Source of the DNA: Pomphorhynchus laevis
Lineage: Eukaryota > Acanthocephala > Palaeacanthocephala > Echinorhynchida > Pomphorhynchidae
Direction: 5' to 3'
Assembly: GCA_012934845.2 (NCBI GenBank)
Contig: WNNJ02000211.1
Span: forward strand, 142,552 to 206,551
Length of the DNA stretch: 64,000 bases
In this document: positions 41,301 to 51,509 of the stretch, piece by piece
Layout: the number at the start of each line of letters is the position of its first letter
Numbering within the stretch: position 1 is the stretch's first letter
Translations under genes and position numbers: made by a program
The notes under the pieces: model-generated
Database searches by the model: none
What the model was told of the DNA's origin: nothing
Seen by the model: the letters and a program-made list of their open reading frames with translations, nothing else

Positions 41301-42268
41301 TATCACTTTCAAGTTATCCCTTTCGGACGAGTCATAATGGCGAATCAAGTGTGACATTCGCTGCGACGACGGATTAGCAAGTCCTGAAGCTTTACTTTTT
41401 GTATCATTGTCGGAGTAGTTTCTTTCTATGCCAGTGTTATGTATACTTCCTTTAGTGGCGTCTGTCATATAATTTCTTGCAACGTCATCTTCTTGTCGCA
41501 ATTTACTCATGGAACTATTCAAAGAAGTTATACTATTGGCTTTGTAGCTTTGTTGCTTTTGCTTTATACTGTCCGACTTTGCTAATCTGCTTCTGAGTTT
41601 TGTTTTTGCGGAGTCCTTTGATTTTTTTGACTTTTTTATGGAAATCGACAACCCTAACCGATGTTCTGACGGATATTGTTGAACGTTTTCCTTGACTAAC
41701 GCATTCGTAGCATATGCTTCTTCCGATAAGGGTGGGGCAGTTGCGCTTGCTACTACAACTGGATTACGAAATAATCCAGACTGGATAGGATAACGATGTT
41801 GTTGCTTGTGATGTTGGCTATTTATTGAATTATCATAGTGCATGTTACTTGTGCATGAGATTAAATTTAGCGATTTGGTATTCGTCGAGCTGATGTCACC
41901 GACATCATCTGTTTGCGGTTGCCTCAACTGTGAACATTCGTACAACGTTATCGGCGACAAATTGTTTGTGCTATTGATGTTGTCACCAGAATCCTTCATC
42001 TTAGCTAATGCATTCAAAATCTTCTCTTTTGTTTTTATGAATTTTTGCTTTATATCCACAACTCTTTTCGTACTATCTGCTGTGGTGCTATTACCTTGCC
42101 TGTCAGCTACTTCAAATTGTTTGCTAACATTGCCGTCCTTATCACAGGAATGGATTCTGCTATTTGTTAACAAATGTCCAACTTGACTGCCTGATTTATT
42201 TTCATTTCCAATATTTGATTGCTCTATGTTACCGCTGTTCGTCAGTAGTGGCTGGTTGCCTAATTTAG
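38373..42268 (-). CDS. OTU-like gene, last coding exon
   Basis: A 3.9-kb exon open for 1,298 codons. It covers the disordered middle (runs of Asn, Ser, Lys/Asp), candidate OTU-like domain 3 around 39,640-39,190, the KSVTFSDTPEIRTF segment at 39,110-39,069, and a His/Gln/Asn/Pro-rich tail. The stop codon is at 38,375-38,373. Acceptor ACGCTCAG. Confidence 0.9.
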
Positions 42269-45200
42269 CTGAGCGTGTGGTATTTTTACAAAGTAAAATT
42301 TAATTTTTTATACCTGATGATATAAATCTTCCATCTCTTTTCGTCAATAATTGATCGTCGTCATGCTTATCAGAGGCATTCGAATTCTTTAAGGTGCTTA
42401 TCTTATTGTCTTGCTGCAAACTTTCGAGCAAATCGGTTACATTGGTACCACTTCGTTGCTCTATGATATTTCTTTTGTTTGCCAATTCCATTTGTTTGAA
42501 AAATTGGACATTCATAATAGATATAATGTTTGACTGTAGAAATTGCCAACCTGCTGAGCCTGTAACAAAATATATAACCGATGTAGGTTTAAAGACTAAG
42601 TTTTGATCTCAGCTTTAAAAGACAATAATACCTATTGTAAAATATGTTTTAATCAAAATATTACAATAACAATGTTTTAATTTGAATTTTTACTTTAAAA
42701 TTACTTCGGATTTTTAATTATTATAAATCAGAAATCATTGAGAAAATAACAATTTATTAAAAATATAATTCTAAATAAATTTTTGATGTTTTTTTTCACC
42801 AATCATTAAATTATAAATATTTACTCTTGGACTGCAGTGTCAAGCGATGCTTGGCGAACTACAATATAACAAATTATTAAATTAATACAGAACGTAGAAT
42901 TTCTGTATTTTTTATTGCTATTAAATTATCATTTCATACAAAACACTAAAAAATATATATATTTTCGATAATTCAAACCGCTTTATTTTATAATAAAGGA
43001 GTTTAATGTCGCTTTAATCAGGTACATTCTTTTAAATGCATTTCCACTAGCTCGGATTTTATGGCCAAAAGTTTAGATACATTATTCTTCTTTGTCTTAG
43101 CTTTTCTTGAATATATTTCTCGTGGGAAAAAACATCCAACTCAAAACAGCTTGCGGATAACCAAGCATTGACAGTTATATAGCTAGCTTTGTGTTGATAT
43201 CCTGGTTGTATCAGGGTCAGTATGTATGCGTTAAACTGTCAGCACATCGTATTAATGTCATTTAATATTCTTCTTTTACTGACTTGCAAAAAGAATAAAA
43301 AATGTAATTAAGTGAATTCGTTCAGGTGACTTTGAATATATATGAAATCGTACAAGATTAATGTAGAATTAGATATTTCGTGTTGTGAGCAGGAATTTTA
43401 CTTTATTCTGATGATCAATGTGAATATATTTTAATTTATATTATTTATATAAATTTTATTTATCATTATTATATAATTAATATAATTTATTATTTAAATA
43501 TTTATTTTATTATTTATCTTTATTTTTATTTATATATAATATAAAATACGTAGACGCAGTTATCTGATCTTAGTTGTATAATTAAGATATTTCTTTTTGT
43601 AGTGAATTGTCATTTTATGACGATGATTACTCTCAGTAGCAAACTACAATGCTTTTATAACCAAACATTTGTATAGACTACAAATTGGGACATATTTTGT
43701 AGCAAAATTAGCAATTAAACATGGCATACCTATAGCGATGGCTACTTCGTCGAAATGCTGATTGTATTCATTCTTAGCAAGATATATCGATTCAGCCGTC
43801 CCATTTATTTGATTTTGGAAAATATGGAATTGAGGTTGGACTGGCACGTAGATCGACATCATATTTGCTGTGTCATACCGCTTTTTAGAATATATTATGA
43901 TAACTGCGCATTGAACAACATCAGAAAGCGCTCTTAAGACAATATCTTCCATATCACTTGGATAGTAGTTCATCGTCCTTAGATATTCACAACTTTCTCC
44001 GCATGCAGAGTTCGACTTTGCTAATGCTGCGTTGGCGCATTGGAAACATTTATTGTTGTTACTATGGCTATTAAATGATGAGTTACCTAAGGAAAAATTG
44101 CCAGATTCATCATTGTTGTTTTGATTAATTGTAGTATTCCTAGCTTCCAGCGTAGAATTTCTGGTGTTTTCATAGTAATCCACATTGAGCTTTATTTGCT
44201 GGTACACAAGTTCCAGAAGATGGAGCGCAAGCTCATCTTGGTGAAATAAACTGTTACTTGTATGATTTGAACTTGATGCATACTTTGCGAGCAAAGGTGA
44301 TTGGGTTAATGATGACCTCATAGAGTAGGAGGCTGCAGCAAACAACGGTAATGAAGTGTATGAGCGGGGGCACACTATTCCGTCCAAACTAGAAGCATTC
44401 TGAATGAGTTCACTCATATGACTGTGGAAACTTATCTGTATTCGCTCAACTAAAATAAGAAATGTTAAGCAAACAATTAAAAGGCAGTTTAGAGATAAGT
44501 ATACAATTATTTTATTATCGCTGGCTAGCAAGGTGTCTGTTTTATTTTGTTGAATGTAGTCATGCAACTTTATTTCTTTAACCGCCAGTTAGCCTTCTTT
44601 TACGGAAGAGTATACATATCATTCATATACATGTTTTGAGATCTGGTAAACACCACCGTTTTTTAGCTAAACCAATGACCAAAATACAGGGTATAGTTTA
44701 ATATACTAGTAGGATACGAGATCTGCAAGGCTGCATTTTTATTTAAAATTTTATTGAAAATACCTTTTAACAAATTTCGCGAATTGTTTTTTTTTGTTTA
44801 ATTCCTTGCTTTTCGTGGCATTCTTAGGTCAAAACCTAAATTGTCTTTGCCTAGTGAAATTATGTTTAAGGTTGATCCATAAAAAATATTTCTTACAAGA
44901 TAATAATTGTATGCATATAAAATAACATAAAATAACAAAATAATATAAATAATATAATAAAATAAAATAATAATAAAATAACTTTAAGTTGCCTACGAAA
45001 GCCCTCACATTGCCTACTCAGCACTCATCCAATCTCTAAAATTCAGATGGAATTTCATTCAACAAACCTGTCCTGTGAATACAGCATATTATGAAAGTAT
45101 CCGTGATACTGTTATAAACGACCTAATGCCGGTAATTATTGGAATCACCAACCTTGACCGATATTGGCGTGCCTTTGAGCTTTCTATTGGTTTTGGCGAA

Positions 45201-48200
45201 CTTGGGATAGAACTTCCAGACTGTGGGTCGTCTTTCGCTTATGAAACTTCGGTTAGGATGAGCAGACCCTTGCTAGATGGACTGTTCGGGAATGCTCTGG
45301 TCGTTGAGCAAAATCGCATTGCAGCCGACATACATTTTAAAAGAATTGAAGTTTTTTGAATCGATTGTTGCACATCAAGCAAAACGAATTTAATGACAAT
45401 GTTATTCTTGAATATGCCTTTCAAAAGGGGGCTTCGACTTGGCTATCGGCTCAGCCTTTAAGAAAGGCTGGATATACACTCAGCAAACCGCAGTTCTATT
45501 ATGCTTTTGCAATCCGATATGGATGGCAGCCATACAACCCGCTTTCTTATTGTCAGTGTGGATATTTGTTCAGCATGTCACATGCTCAGTCTTGTCAGGC
45601 AGGTGGGTCGCCGACAATCCGCCACAATATAGTTAGAGATTTGATTGCTAATGAGCTATCATGCGTTACAAACTGTGTATGCATTGAGTCGACTCGTCAG
45701 GCAGTACCCGAATTTGTGACTTTCGACGTTAATACGACAACTACTAATGCTAATCCGCGCTTAGGCATTTCGTGTAATGGATTGATTGGTGATAGTACGG
45801 AGCGGTCCTTACTGCACATCAATGTGTTTAATCTGCTTGCTCCATCCTATTCAGCTGGTCCTGTTTCATCCAAATTCATGTATCATGAACAACGAAAACG
45901 AGCTAAATATGGTGAAAGGGTTGGGCGTATTGAGAGAGCGCACTTTGTGTCGATTATTTTTGCTGCGAATGGGGGCACTGGACCTTCTGCGTCGAAAGTG
46001 TTAAAACGGATCGCGCAGCTCAGAGAATCCAGATCGCCCCTTCATTATAATGAATGCATTAATTCCGTTCGATGTAGAATAGGATTTGCATTGGCTAGAG
46101 TTTCGTCGATGTGCATTCGGTTAGCACGATCTACCAAAAACAATCCAATTTAAAATGGTTTCAAACATAATGTTTTTATGGGACTCATTAGCGGGTAACC
46201 TTGTAAATGTAATTAAATAATAATTCTAGTATTAAAAAATAAATAAATAAATAAACTTTATATATAATAACTGTATGCATATAAAATAACTATATTAAAT
46301 ATAATAAAATAATATCAATAATATAATAAATTTTTAAGACACAAGTTAAAATAAAAATAGAAAACTAAGTGGTACATCAAATTCGTGTTCTTTCATACTT
46401 CTGAGGTGGACACCTGTAGGATACGAGCAGTTTTCTTCATCATGCTTTATGAAGCAATCGTCACGTTCATACATCGCCTACTTGCTGTTTGGCTTCTAAC
46501 TGACATTCTGGTCGCTTTTATACACATTGAGGCAGCGGACGCGAGAGTTAAACTTATATCTGAGCGAATGCGTCGGATACTCTCGGAGTATGGAAACTTC
46601 ACTGAAGTTGAATATTTGGCTGCAATCCACCTCAACAATTACTGTGCTTCTGCTCCAATGCTCCCGCTTGTTGAAAATATCACGGGAATGAAAGTTGCTC
46701 TTTAACTTCAGAATGTGTTGTCCATACTTTGCGAACTTCCTTGTAGAGTGATATGCGTGACTGATGGTCGGGGTCATGTGAGAGTACGATGGCGCCATTG
46801 GGTTGAAAACACATACATCCAAAAAGGATCGCACCATCGAGCCTCCGAAAAGACCACGGCAAGCAATGTCGGACCTCGCACAAGGGTCTCTGCAACTTGT
46901 AGTGTTGGAGAATCAACAATCAATTGGGACAGGCCGTAGCCGTGGTTCTATTGAGATGTCTTTACACACTTTTTCAAACTTATTTGCAATCAAATTTCTC
47001 ATTGTGTCATGCCGAATTATTGTAGTTCCTCCGGTGCGACACGATAGTGCATGGCGTATATTGAAAACGGAACCACATGCACAGCGAGCTGAAGACTCAA
47101 CCAGTTCCAATCCATAGCGGGCAGAAATTGCATCGTGGAATTCTTGAGTGTTCAGTCTTTTGCAAGTATTTGTTGCATTGAAAGCATTGAGCCACAAGGA
47201 CGCGCCACTTTCAGATGCGAATGTGAGCAAATGGGACTTAAATCTATCTAAGGAAGCAGCAACTGTCTGTAATTTGTCCGCCATTTTCTATTGGGTTCAG
47301 AAATCCTAACTCTCCACATCTGGTAGGTAGGAAGCAGACTGCTGTTAAGCCATCGTCCAATGTTCTTTGCCCGGTCAATTCGGGTAATAAGTTGCTAGAG
47401 ATGGCAAGGTACAAGGGTTCGAACCATGCTGAAACAGTGCGACATGTACGCATTATATAGTTCCATTTGCGTTGCACTGCGTTTACATACACAGTGTAAA
47501 CCAAATGGGCATCAACTTTAGCAATCGCAGACAAGTGTTTAACCATAGTAACCCACTTAACTATTTTCGATTTGATTTCTTTTTCTACATAGTTATCCCT
47601 GCCACAAGGTGAACCCAACACCATAATTCTCTCATCCGTGATTGTGAGACCAGTACCTTCAAATATCTGTCTTGCATTGGTTAATTCCTCTGGATGCACC
47701 AGTAATCTACATTTTATCACGTTTGCATTGAAGCCATAATCGGGACCAACTTGAAGCAATCTTTTCCATACTTTTAGCAAATCAGTAGTCGTTCCCACGC
47801 AACATGCGTCGTCCGCATACCATCGATGTATCACAGAGGTAGCACTTTTTTGAAGATCTCGAATAAGCGGTATGGACGCAGCAGCAAAAGCCGTCATTGC
47901 TAGGGGATCACCCTGCGTGAAGCCTTCCTTGGCTGAGATTACCTCCTCCTCAACTGAAAGAATGGGATTTTTCTGATAGCAGTTTTTGAGCACCGTGAGT
48001 AAGGATGGGCATGTAAATTTGATATTTGTTAATTCGAGTTGGCGATTAATTGCATTGAATGCGTTACTCGCGTCAACTTGAAGCACACATTTTTCGCTTG
48101 ACGAGTGAAATAAGCCTGTGATAGAGTGCACTACAGCCTCAACCCCGCATCGTTGACCTGAACACAAATGGATCGAACCTCCAATATTGGTAATATCATC

Positions 48201-50671
48201 AGACACAGTCGAGATAATTGTTTTGGCGATTATCCGTCTAGATACCTCGCCGATACTAATAGGACGCACTCCTGGTTTTTTTCCAGCGGTATTAAGCGAC
48301 TAGTAGTGAATGCCTCTGCGTTATTAATACTTATTTCATCTGAAGAAATTCTTCTGGCCAGGTTTGCTAAGGCATCTGCTAACATAAGTGATTCTGTTCT
48401 AAAATTGAATAACATGTCTTTCCAGTCAGCGGCATCCAAGCCTGACTGTCCACAGCTGCCTTGAATCTTCTTGCTCGTTGATCGTTTCTTCTCTGTGTCT
48501 ATAGACAAGAACACACATGAATGGTGATTTCTCGCCCCCTCAATTGGAGAAGTGAGAATAAGCGACGGATTTACGGTTCCAGATTCAGGGTGTAATAGGT
48601 TGAGCTTATCTCTTACGGTCAGACCCGGTTCAACCTCATTATCTAATTGGATGACAACGTTCATTGTACCCTCAGATGCCAGGAGTCTTACCGCACTAGA
48701 CATTCTTCCAGCGCTTACCATTTTGAGAAATTGGTTATACCAGGAGATACCTGATATTCTCGTGGTCCATCGCTCGATCTTCCGGTTTGTAAATCTATTT
48801 TGAAGTATTCGAGCTTCAATCAGCAGAGATTGCCAGTTGTTTTCTGACCAAAGTGTTAATCTCCTCTCGATCGTCTTGCGAATTACACTTATTTTTTGCA
48901 TTCGATTCGTTGTCGAACCAGTTGTGTGAAAATTGTTGCTAGTTTTAGGGAGCTATCAGTTACGTCGTTAGATGATGCAGCTTTATTGTATAAATCTGCC
49001 AATATCCCAATGAATCGATTACTTGCGTGGCATCTCGGTAAATGATAAATTAAAATAATAAAATAATTTATATATAATAGCTGTATACATATAAAATAAC
49101 TGTATAAAATATAATAAAATAATATAAATAATACAATAAATTAAAGTTATAATAAAATAACTGTATTTATTCCTTGAATTGTGATATTTCATAACTGCAA
49201 TCTCAACTACCTTCTTCAGTCTTGCAATACAAATTTAATTTTGCTTTTTAAATAATAATTTCAATTATTTTGTTCTCATGCCCCATCATGTAACAGTTGC
49301 CACCGCCGAAGTTTCCCAATAAGTTCCAATGTTTGTATTCATTCGAATGAAAATATTGGAACTTACCGAATTGTAACTGATCACATGACATTAACTGCGT
49401 TAGCAGAGTTTATAAAGTTTATTAACAATTATAAGAAAATATTCACATAAATCCGTGTTTACTGTCGTTGTCGATCACTAAATGTTGCTATTTTTACGGT
49501 ATGCGGCCATCACCGTTATTAACTATTTTTTGTTGTGCATACTATTGAACTTATTAACATTGCATGAACAGTTTAACAAAATTGAAGGGCCCTGAAACGG
49601 GCCCAACATCTGTCGTTGATAGGGAAAACCCAGGCGCGCTTCTGGGGCACCTGGGCTATCTCGGGATTAGTCTTCTTCTCTAGATGACGTCCCCCATATC
49701 AAAGGCTAAGGTTTCTTAAGCTCCTCGTCTCTCGTTTACCCAGCATAGTCCGCGCCGATTGGACTTTTCAGGGGAGGGGTGAAAGACCCCGGGTGGTTCA
49801 GTCGGAAAGCATCGTGTTGGATCAGTTGGCGGGACAGTTTAACAAAATTGTTTAAACATTTTGTTAACTATGAGTTCTGATATTATGAGTAATACAATAC
49901 ACTCTTGATATTGTACCCTATTACTTATCTTTATAAGTTAAGGATAAACGACAGAAATCCGATGAGACAACATTTTTATCTTTCTACCAACCTGTTTTTT
50001 ATCTTCCTATTTCTGTTTAATGTTGTAAGAAAAAACTTTTTATAAAAAACTGATATAATCTTACCTGAAGCGCCTAATGCGAAAAAGTATTTGTGCATAT
50101 CGTTGTATGCCATAAATATCGGATTAACTTCTGTACGCTTCTCAGAGTAGAACGTGATCCCATCGTAGTTTAAATTGCAGATTAGATTAACATCAACTTC
50201 CAGAAAATTAGCCAGATTTTGAATAATATTAGCGAATGGTAACTGATTTTTTATCGCCTTTACTGATGCGCATATTTCTGAATGCGCTTGATCGTTCTTT
50301 TGATCTACGGGTGTTACAGATGAACACTGTAGTTGCAATCGCTCTTGAAGAACTTTGATTCTAGCCTCAGGATTTAGTAATATCAAATCCAAGCCTATTT
50401 GATTACGAAATCTGTATCTGTAACGTTCGTTTAAATCAAGATAGTTAAGCAGGCTAATCGTAAATGCCGAATAAAGATCAGTTCCCAAGCTCAAAATGTT
50501 TTGACAATTGAGTTCAATTAACTTGAGCATTGTTTGCATATAAGCTTGTTCCGTACTTTCATTTGCTTGCATAATCACTTCTAAATTGCGATGCTGCTTT
50601 TTCTTTGACCCATGATGATGCTTCAAGCTAGTGCTTGCCTTTGATTTGCCATATGCATTCGAGGTGAACAT
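38373..50671 (-). CDS. Large Asn/Ser/Gln-rich protein with three degenerate OTU-like domains (4 coding exons)
   Basis: Coding exons on the - strand: 50,671-50,065, 44,449-43,730, 42,559-42,314 and 42,268-38,373; 5,469 nt, 1,822 residues, phases consistent, GT-AG introns of 5,615, 1,170 and 45 bp. Domain 1 (about 50-197) has GTDLYSAF where an OTU protease has DGxCLxRA, and ends IFMAYNDMHKYF. Domain 2 (about 230-440) has SLPLFAAAS at that place and ends IYLAKNEYNQHFDEV. Domain 3 (about 1,400-1,560) reads GSGCFEAIARS with Cys1403 present, and has LENAVPLSVANSVGLRIQII. Domains 1 and 2 lack the cysteine, so they would be non-catalytic. A KSVTF motif (1,578-1,582) suggests PP1 docking. Between and after the domains the chain is low-complexity (Asn, Ser, Asp; His/Gln/Pro-rich C-terminus), as in RNP-granule proteins. 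The gene model is well supported; the OTU call is an inference from sparse motifs. Confidence 0.8.
42314..42559 (-). CDS. OTU-like gene, coding exon 3
   Basis: AGWQFLQSNIISIMNVQFFKQMELANKRNIIEQRSG...KRDGRFISS. A short linker exon, flanked by TTGTTACAG and GTATAA, and joined to the last exon across a 45-bp intron. Confidence 0.8.
42560..43729 (-). other. OTU-like gene intron 2
   Basis: Contains a copy of the PLE terminal repeat (43,430-43,590, + strand). The rest is AT-rich without a recognised element. Confidence 0.7.
43430..43590 (+). repeat. PLE 3'-terminal dispersed repeat, copy 4
   Basis: Diverged: an A/T tract followed by ATACGTAGACGCAGTTATCTG near 43,548-43,568. Recognised by the signature only. 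Confidence 0.45.
43730..44449 (-). CDS. OTU-like gene, coding exon 2
   Basis: VERIQISFHSHMSELIQNASS ... SLPLFAAASYSM ... YPSDMEDIVLRALSDVVQCAVIIIYS ... IYLAKNEYNQHFDEVAIAI. Reads as OTU-like domain 2, interrupted by an Asn/Ser-rich insertion and several Cys (CFQC, CGESC). Acceptor CTTATTTTAG; donor GTATGC. Confidence 0.85.
44895..44985 (+). repeat. AT-rich direct repeat, copy 1 of 3
   Basis: TAATAATTGTATGCATATAAAATAAC followed by AATAATATAAATAATATAATAAA-like runs; same orientation as the copies at 46,258-46,336 and 49,070-49,146. It lies just left of the + strand retroelement. Confidence 0.75.
44990..46255 (+). mobile_element. Retroelement with Cys/His-RHN endonuclease-like tail, + copy, 5'-truncated
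   Basis: Two blocks (45,075-45,357 and 45,356-46,153) encode the C-terminal region of an RT protein: LGIELPDCGSS, then QKGASTWLSAQPLRKAGYTL, CQCGYLFSMSHAQSCQAGG, RHNIVRDLIANEL, LHINVFNLLAPSYS and GGTGPSASKVLKRIA. CxC...HxxxxC followed by RHNxxRD and a later D/V-x-N block resembles restriction-like endonuclease tails of RT elements common in cnidarians and other invertebrates. The RT part is absent; a short A/T tail follows 46,200. Clade uncertain. Fossil with at least one break. Confidence 0.7.
46258..46336 (+). repeat. AT-rich direct repeat, copy 2 of 3
   Basis: TATATAATAACTGTATGCAT, then ATAAAATAAC and AATATAATAAAATAATAT. Lies exactly between the two oppositely oriented retroelement copies. 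Confidence 0.8.
46380..49060 (-). mobile_element. Same retroelement family, - copy, with reverse transcriptase
   Basis: Leftward order: KMVSAGRMSSAVRLLASEGT and CGQSGLDAADWKDMLF (N-terminal region), then RPISIGEVSRRIIAKTI, GQRCGVEAVVHSI, VLQVDASNAFNAINR (motif A), FTQGDPLAMTAFA (motif B), HRWYADDACCVG (motif C, YADD) and GFNANVIKCRLLV. It ends with CACGSVFNIRHALSCRTGG, a zinc-finger/RHD block, and LDVCVFNPMAPSYS. Nearly all domains are present, so the copy is close to full length but broken in several places. The GEVxRRI and PSGLDA-type motifs mark an invertebrate RT family with a restriction-like endonuclease; clade not assigned. Confidence 0.8.
49070..49146 (+). repeat. AT-rich direct repeat, copy 3 of 3
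   Basis: TATATAATAGCTGTATACAT, then ATAAAATAAC and AATATAATAAAATAATATAAATAA: same orientation and about 90% like copy 2 by eye. Confidence 0.8.
49568..49851 (+). mobile_element. LINE fragment C, 249 bp, with 17-bp target-site duplication
   Basis: 49,585-49,833 is the GC-rich 3' end of the LINE family at 4.2-4.5 and 34.4-34.6 kb, here in + orientation and 5'-truncated. It is bounded by perfect copies of ACAGTTTAACAAAATTG at 49,568-49,584 and 49,834-49,850. The intact duplication argues for a recent insertion. No poly(A) tail is seen, so the 3' end is defined by sequence rather than an A tract. Confidence 0.9.
50065..50671 (-). CDS. OTU-like gene, first coding exon
   Basis: ATG at 50,671; MFTSNAYGKSKAS, a basic His/Lys stretch, then QNILSLGTDLYSAFTISLLNYLDLNERYRYRFRNQIG ... 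NLNYDGITFYSEKRTEVNPIFMAYNDMHKYFFALGAS. The start is the first Met of the open frame; the frame stays open a little upstream, so an earlier exon is possible. Donor GTAAGA. Confidence 0.8.
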
Positions 50672-51110
50672 ATTTTTCTTTAAAATGTGGTTCAGTTCTA
50701 TACAATTTTTGTTACTAAATACCGCATACTTCCACTATCTGTTTCAGTAAATCTAAATCGCAAGTAACAAATATAATCGCAAAATAAGCAGTTTAAGCAG
50801 CGATCATTCTTTTTATATATCAATTATAAACACGGAATGCTCACACAATACATAACCCTTTTTATTGAACAAAATCCAATATTTATGGTTTACGTTTATT
50901 GCTGCATAAACCAGTCAGTTTAATTAATGCTAAAGTTTTGCTTTAAAATATGCTGCTATGTTCCTCGATTAACAATATAAACCAGGAAACCGCAATTAAC
51001 ATAACTTTTCATCTGATAACGATTTGTTAAGTTTTTGTTACAAACTTTTGTACTCGAATAATAAAACTGACGTAAGTAAACAATTATTATAGTAATTATT
51101 ATTTATTATA
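50672..51110. other. Upstream region of the OTU-like gene
   Basis: AT-rich; promoter presumably here for the - strand gene. No specific element identified. Confidence 0.35.
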
Positions 51111-51114
51111 ATTT

Positions 51115-51500
51115 ATTAAATGTCCAAATGCTAGATAGTGAAATAAAAGCATTTTATAATTCTTTACAAATAAAATTATTCAGTATGGATTAAAACTTGC
51201 CAAGTTGAAAGAAAACCTATTTTGGACAACAATAGCGTCAATTACATATTGTAGGACAATGATTCTTGACCGGATTTGGTGCAAGGAAGCATTTTATATG
51301 AAGCATTTGGACATTTATTAAATGTCCAAATGCTAGATAGTGAAATAAAAGCATTTTATAATTCTTTACAAATAAAATTATTCAGTATGGATTAAAACTT
51401 GCCAAGTTGAAAAAAAACCTATTTTGGACAACAATAGCGTCAATTACATATTGTAGGACAATGATTCTTGACCGGATTTGGTGCAAGGAAGCATTTCATT
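51115..51500 (+). repeat. 202-bp tandem duplication with palindromic junction
   Basis: TGTCCAAATGCTAGATAG begins at 51,121 and 51,323. The two units are almost identical through GGATTTGGTGCAAGGAAGCATTT. At the junction GCATTTGGACATTTA meets TTAAATGTCCAAATGC, a 31-bp palindrome absent from the outer ends. No coding sequence or ribozyme-like core noted. Confidence 0.9.
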
Positions 51501-51509
51501 TGATACAGA

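Larger units (their letters stand above)
44450..50064 (-). other. OTU-like gene intron 1, 5.6 kb
   Basis: Donor GTAAGA at 50,064, acceptor TTTTAG at 44,450. Almost all of it is retroelement sequence: two opposite-facing copies of one family and one LINE insertion. Confidence 0.8.

Noticed and set aside
47420-47440. GGTTCGAACC-like B box suggesting a tRNA
   Set aside because: It falls within the RT frame of the retroelement, and no acceptor stem or A box is in place.
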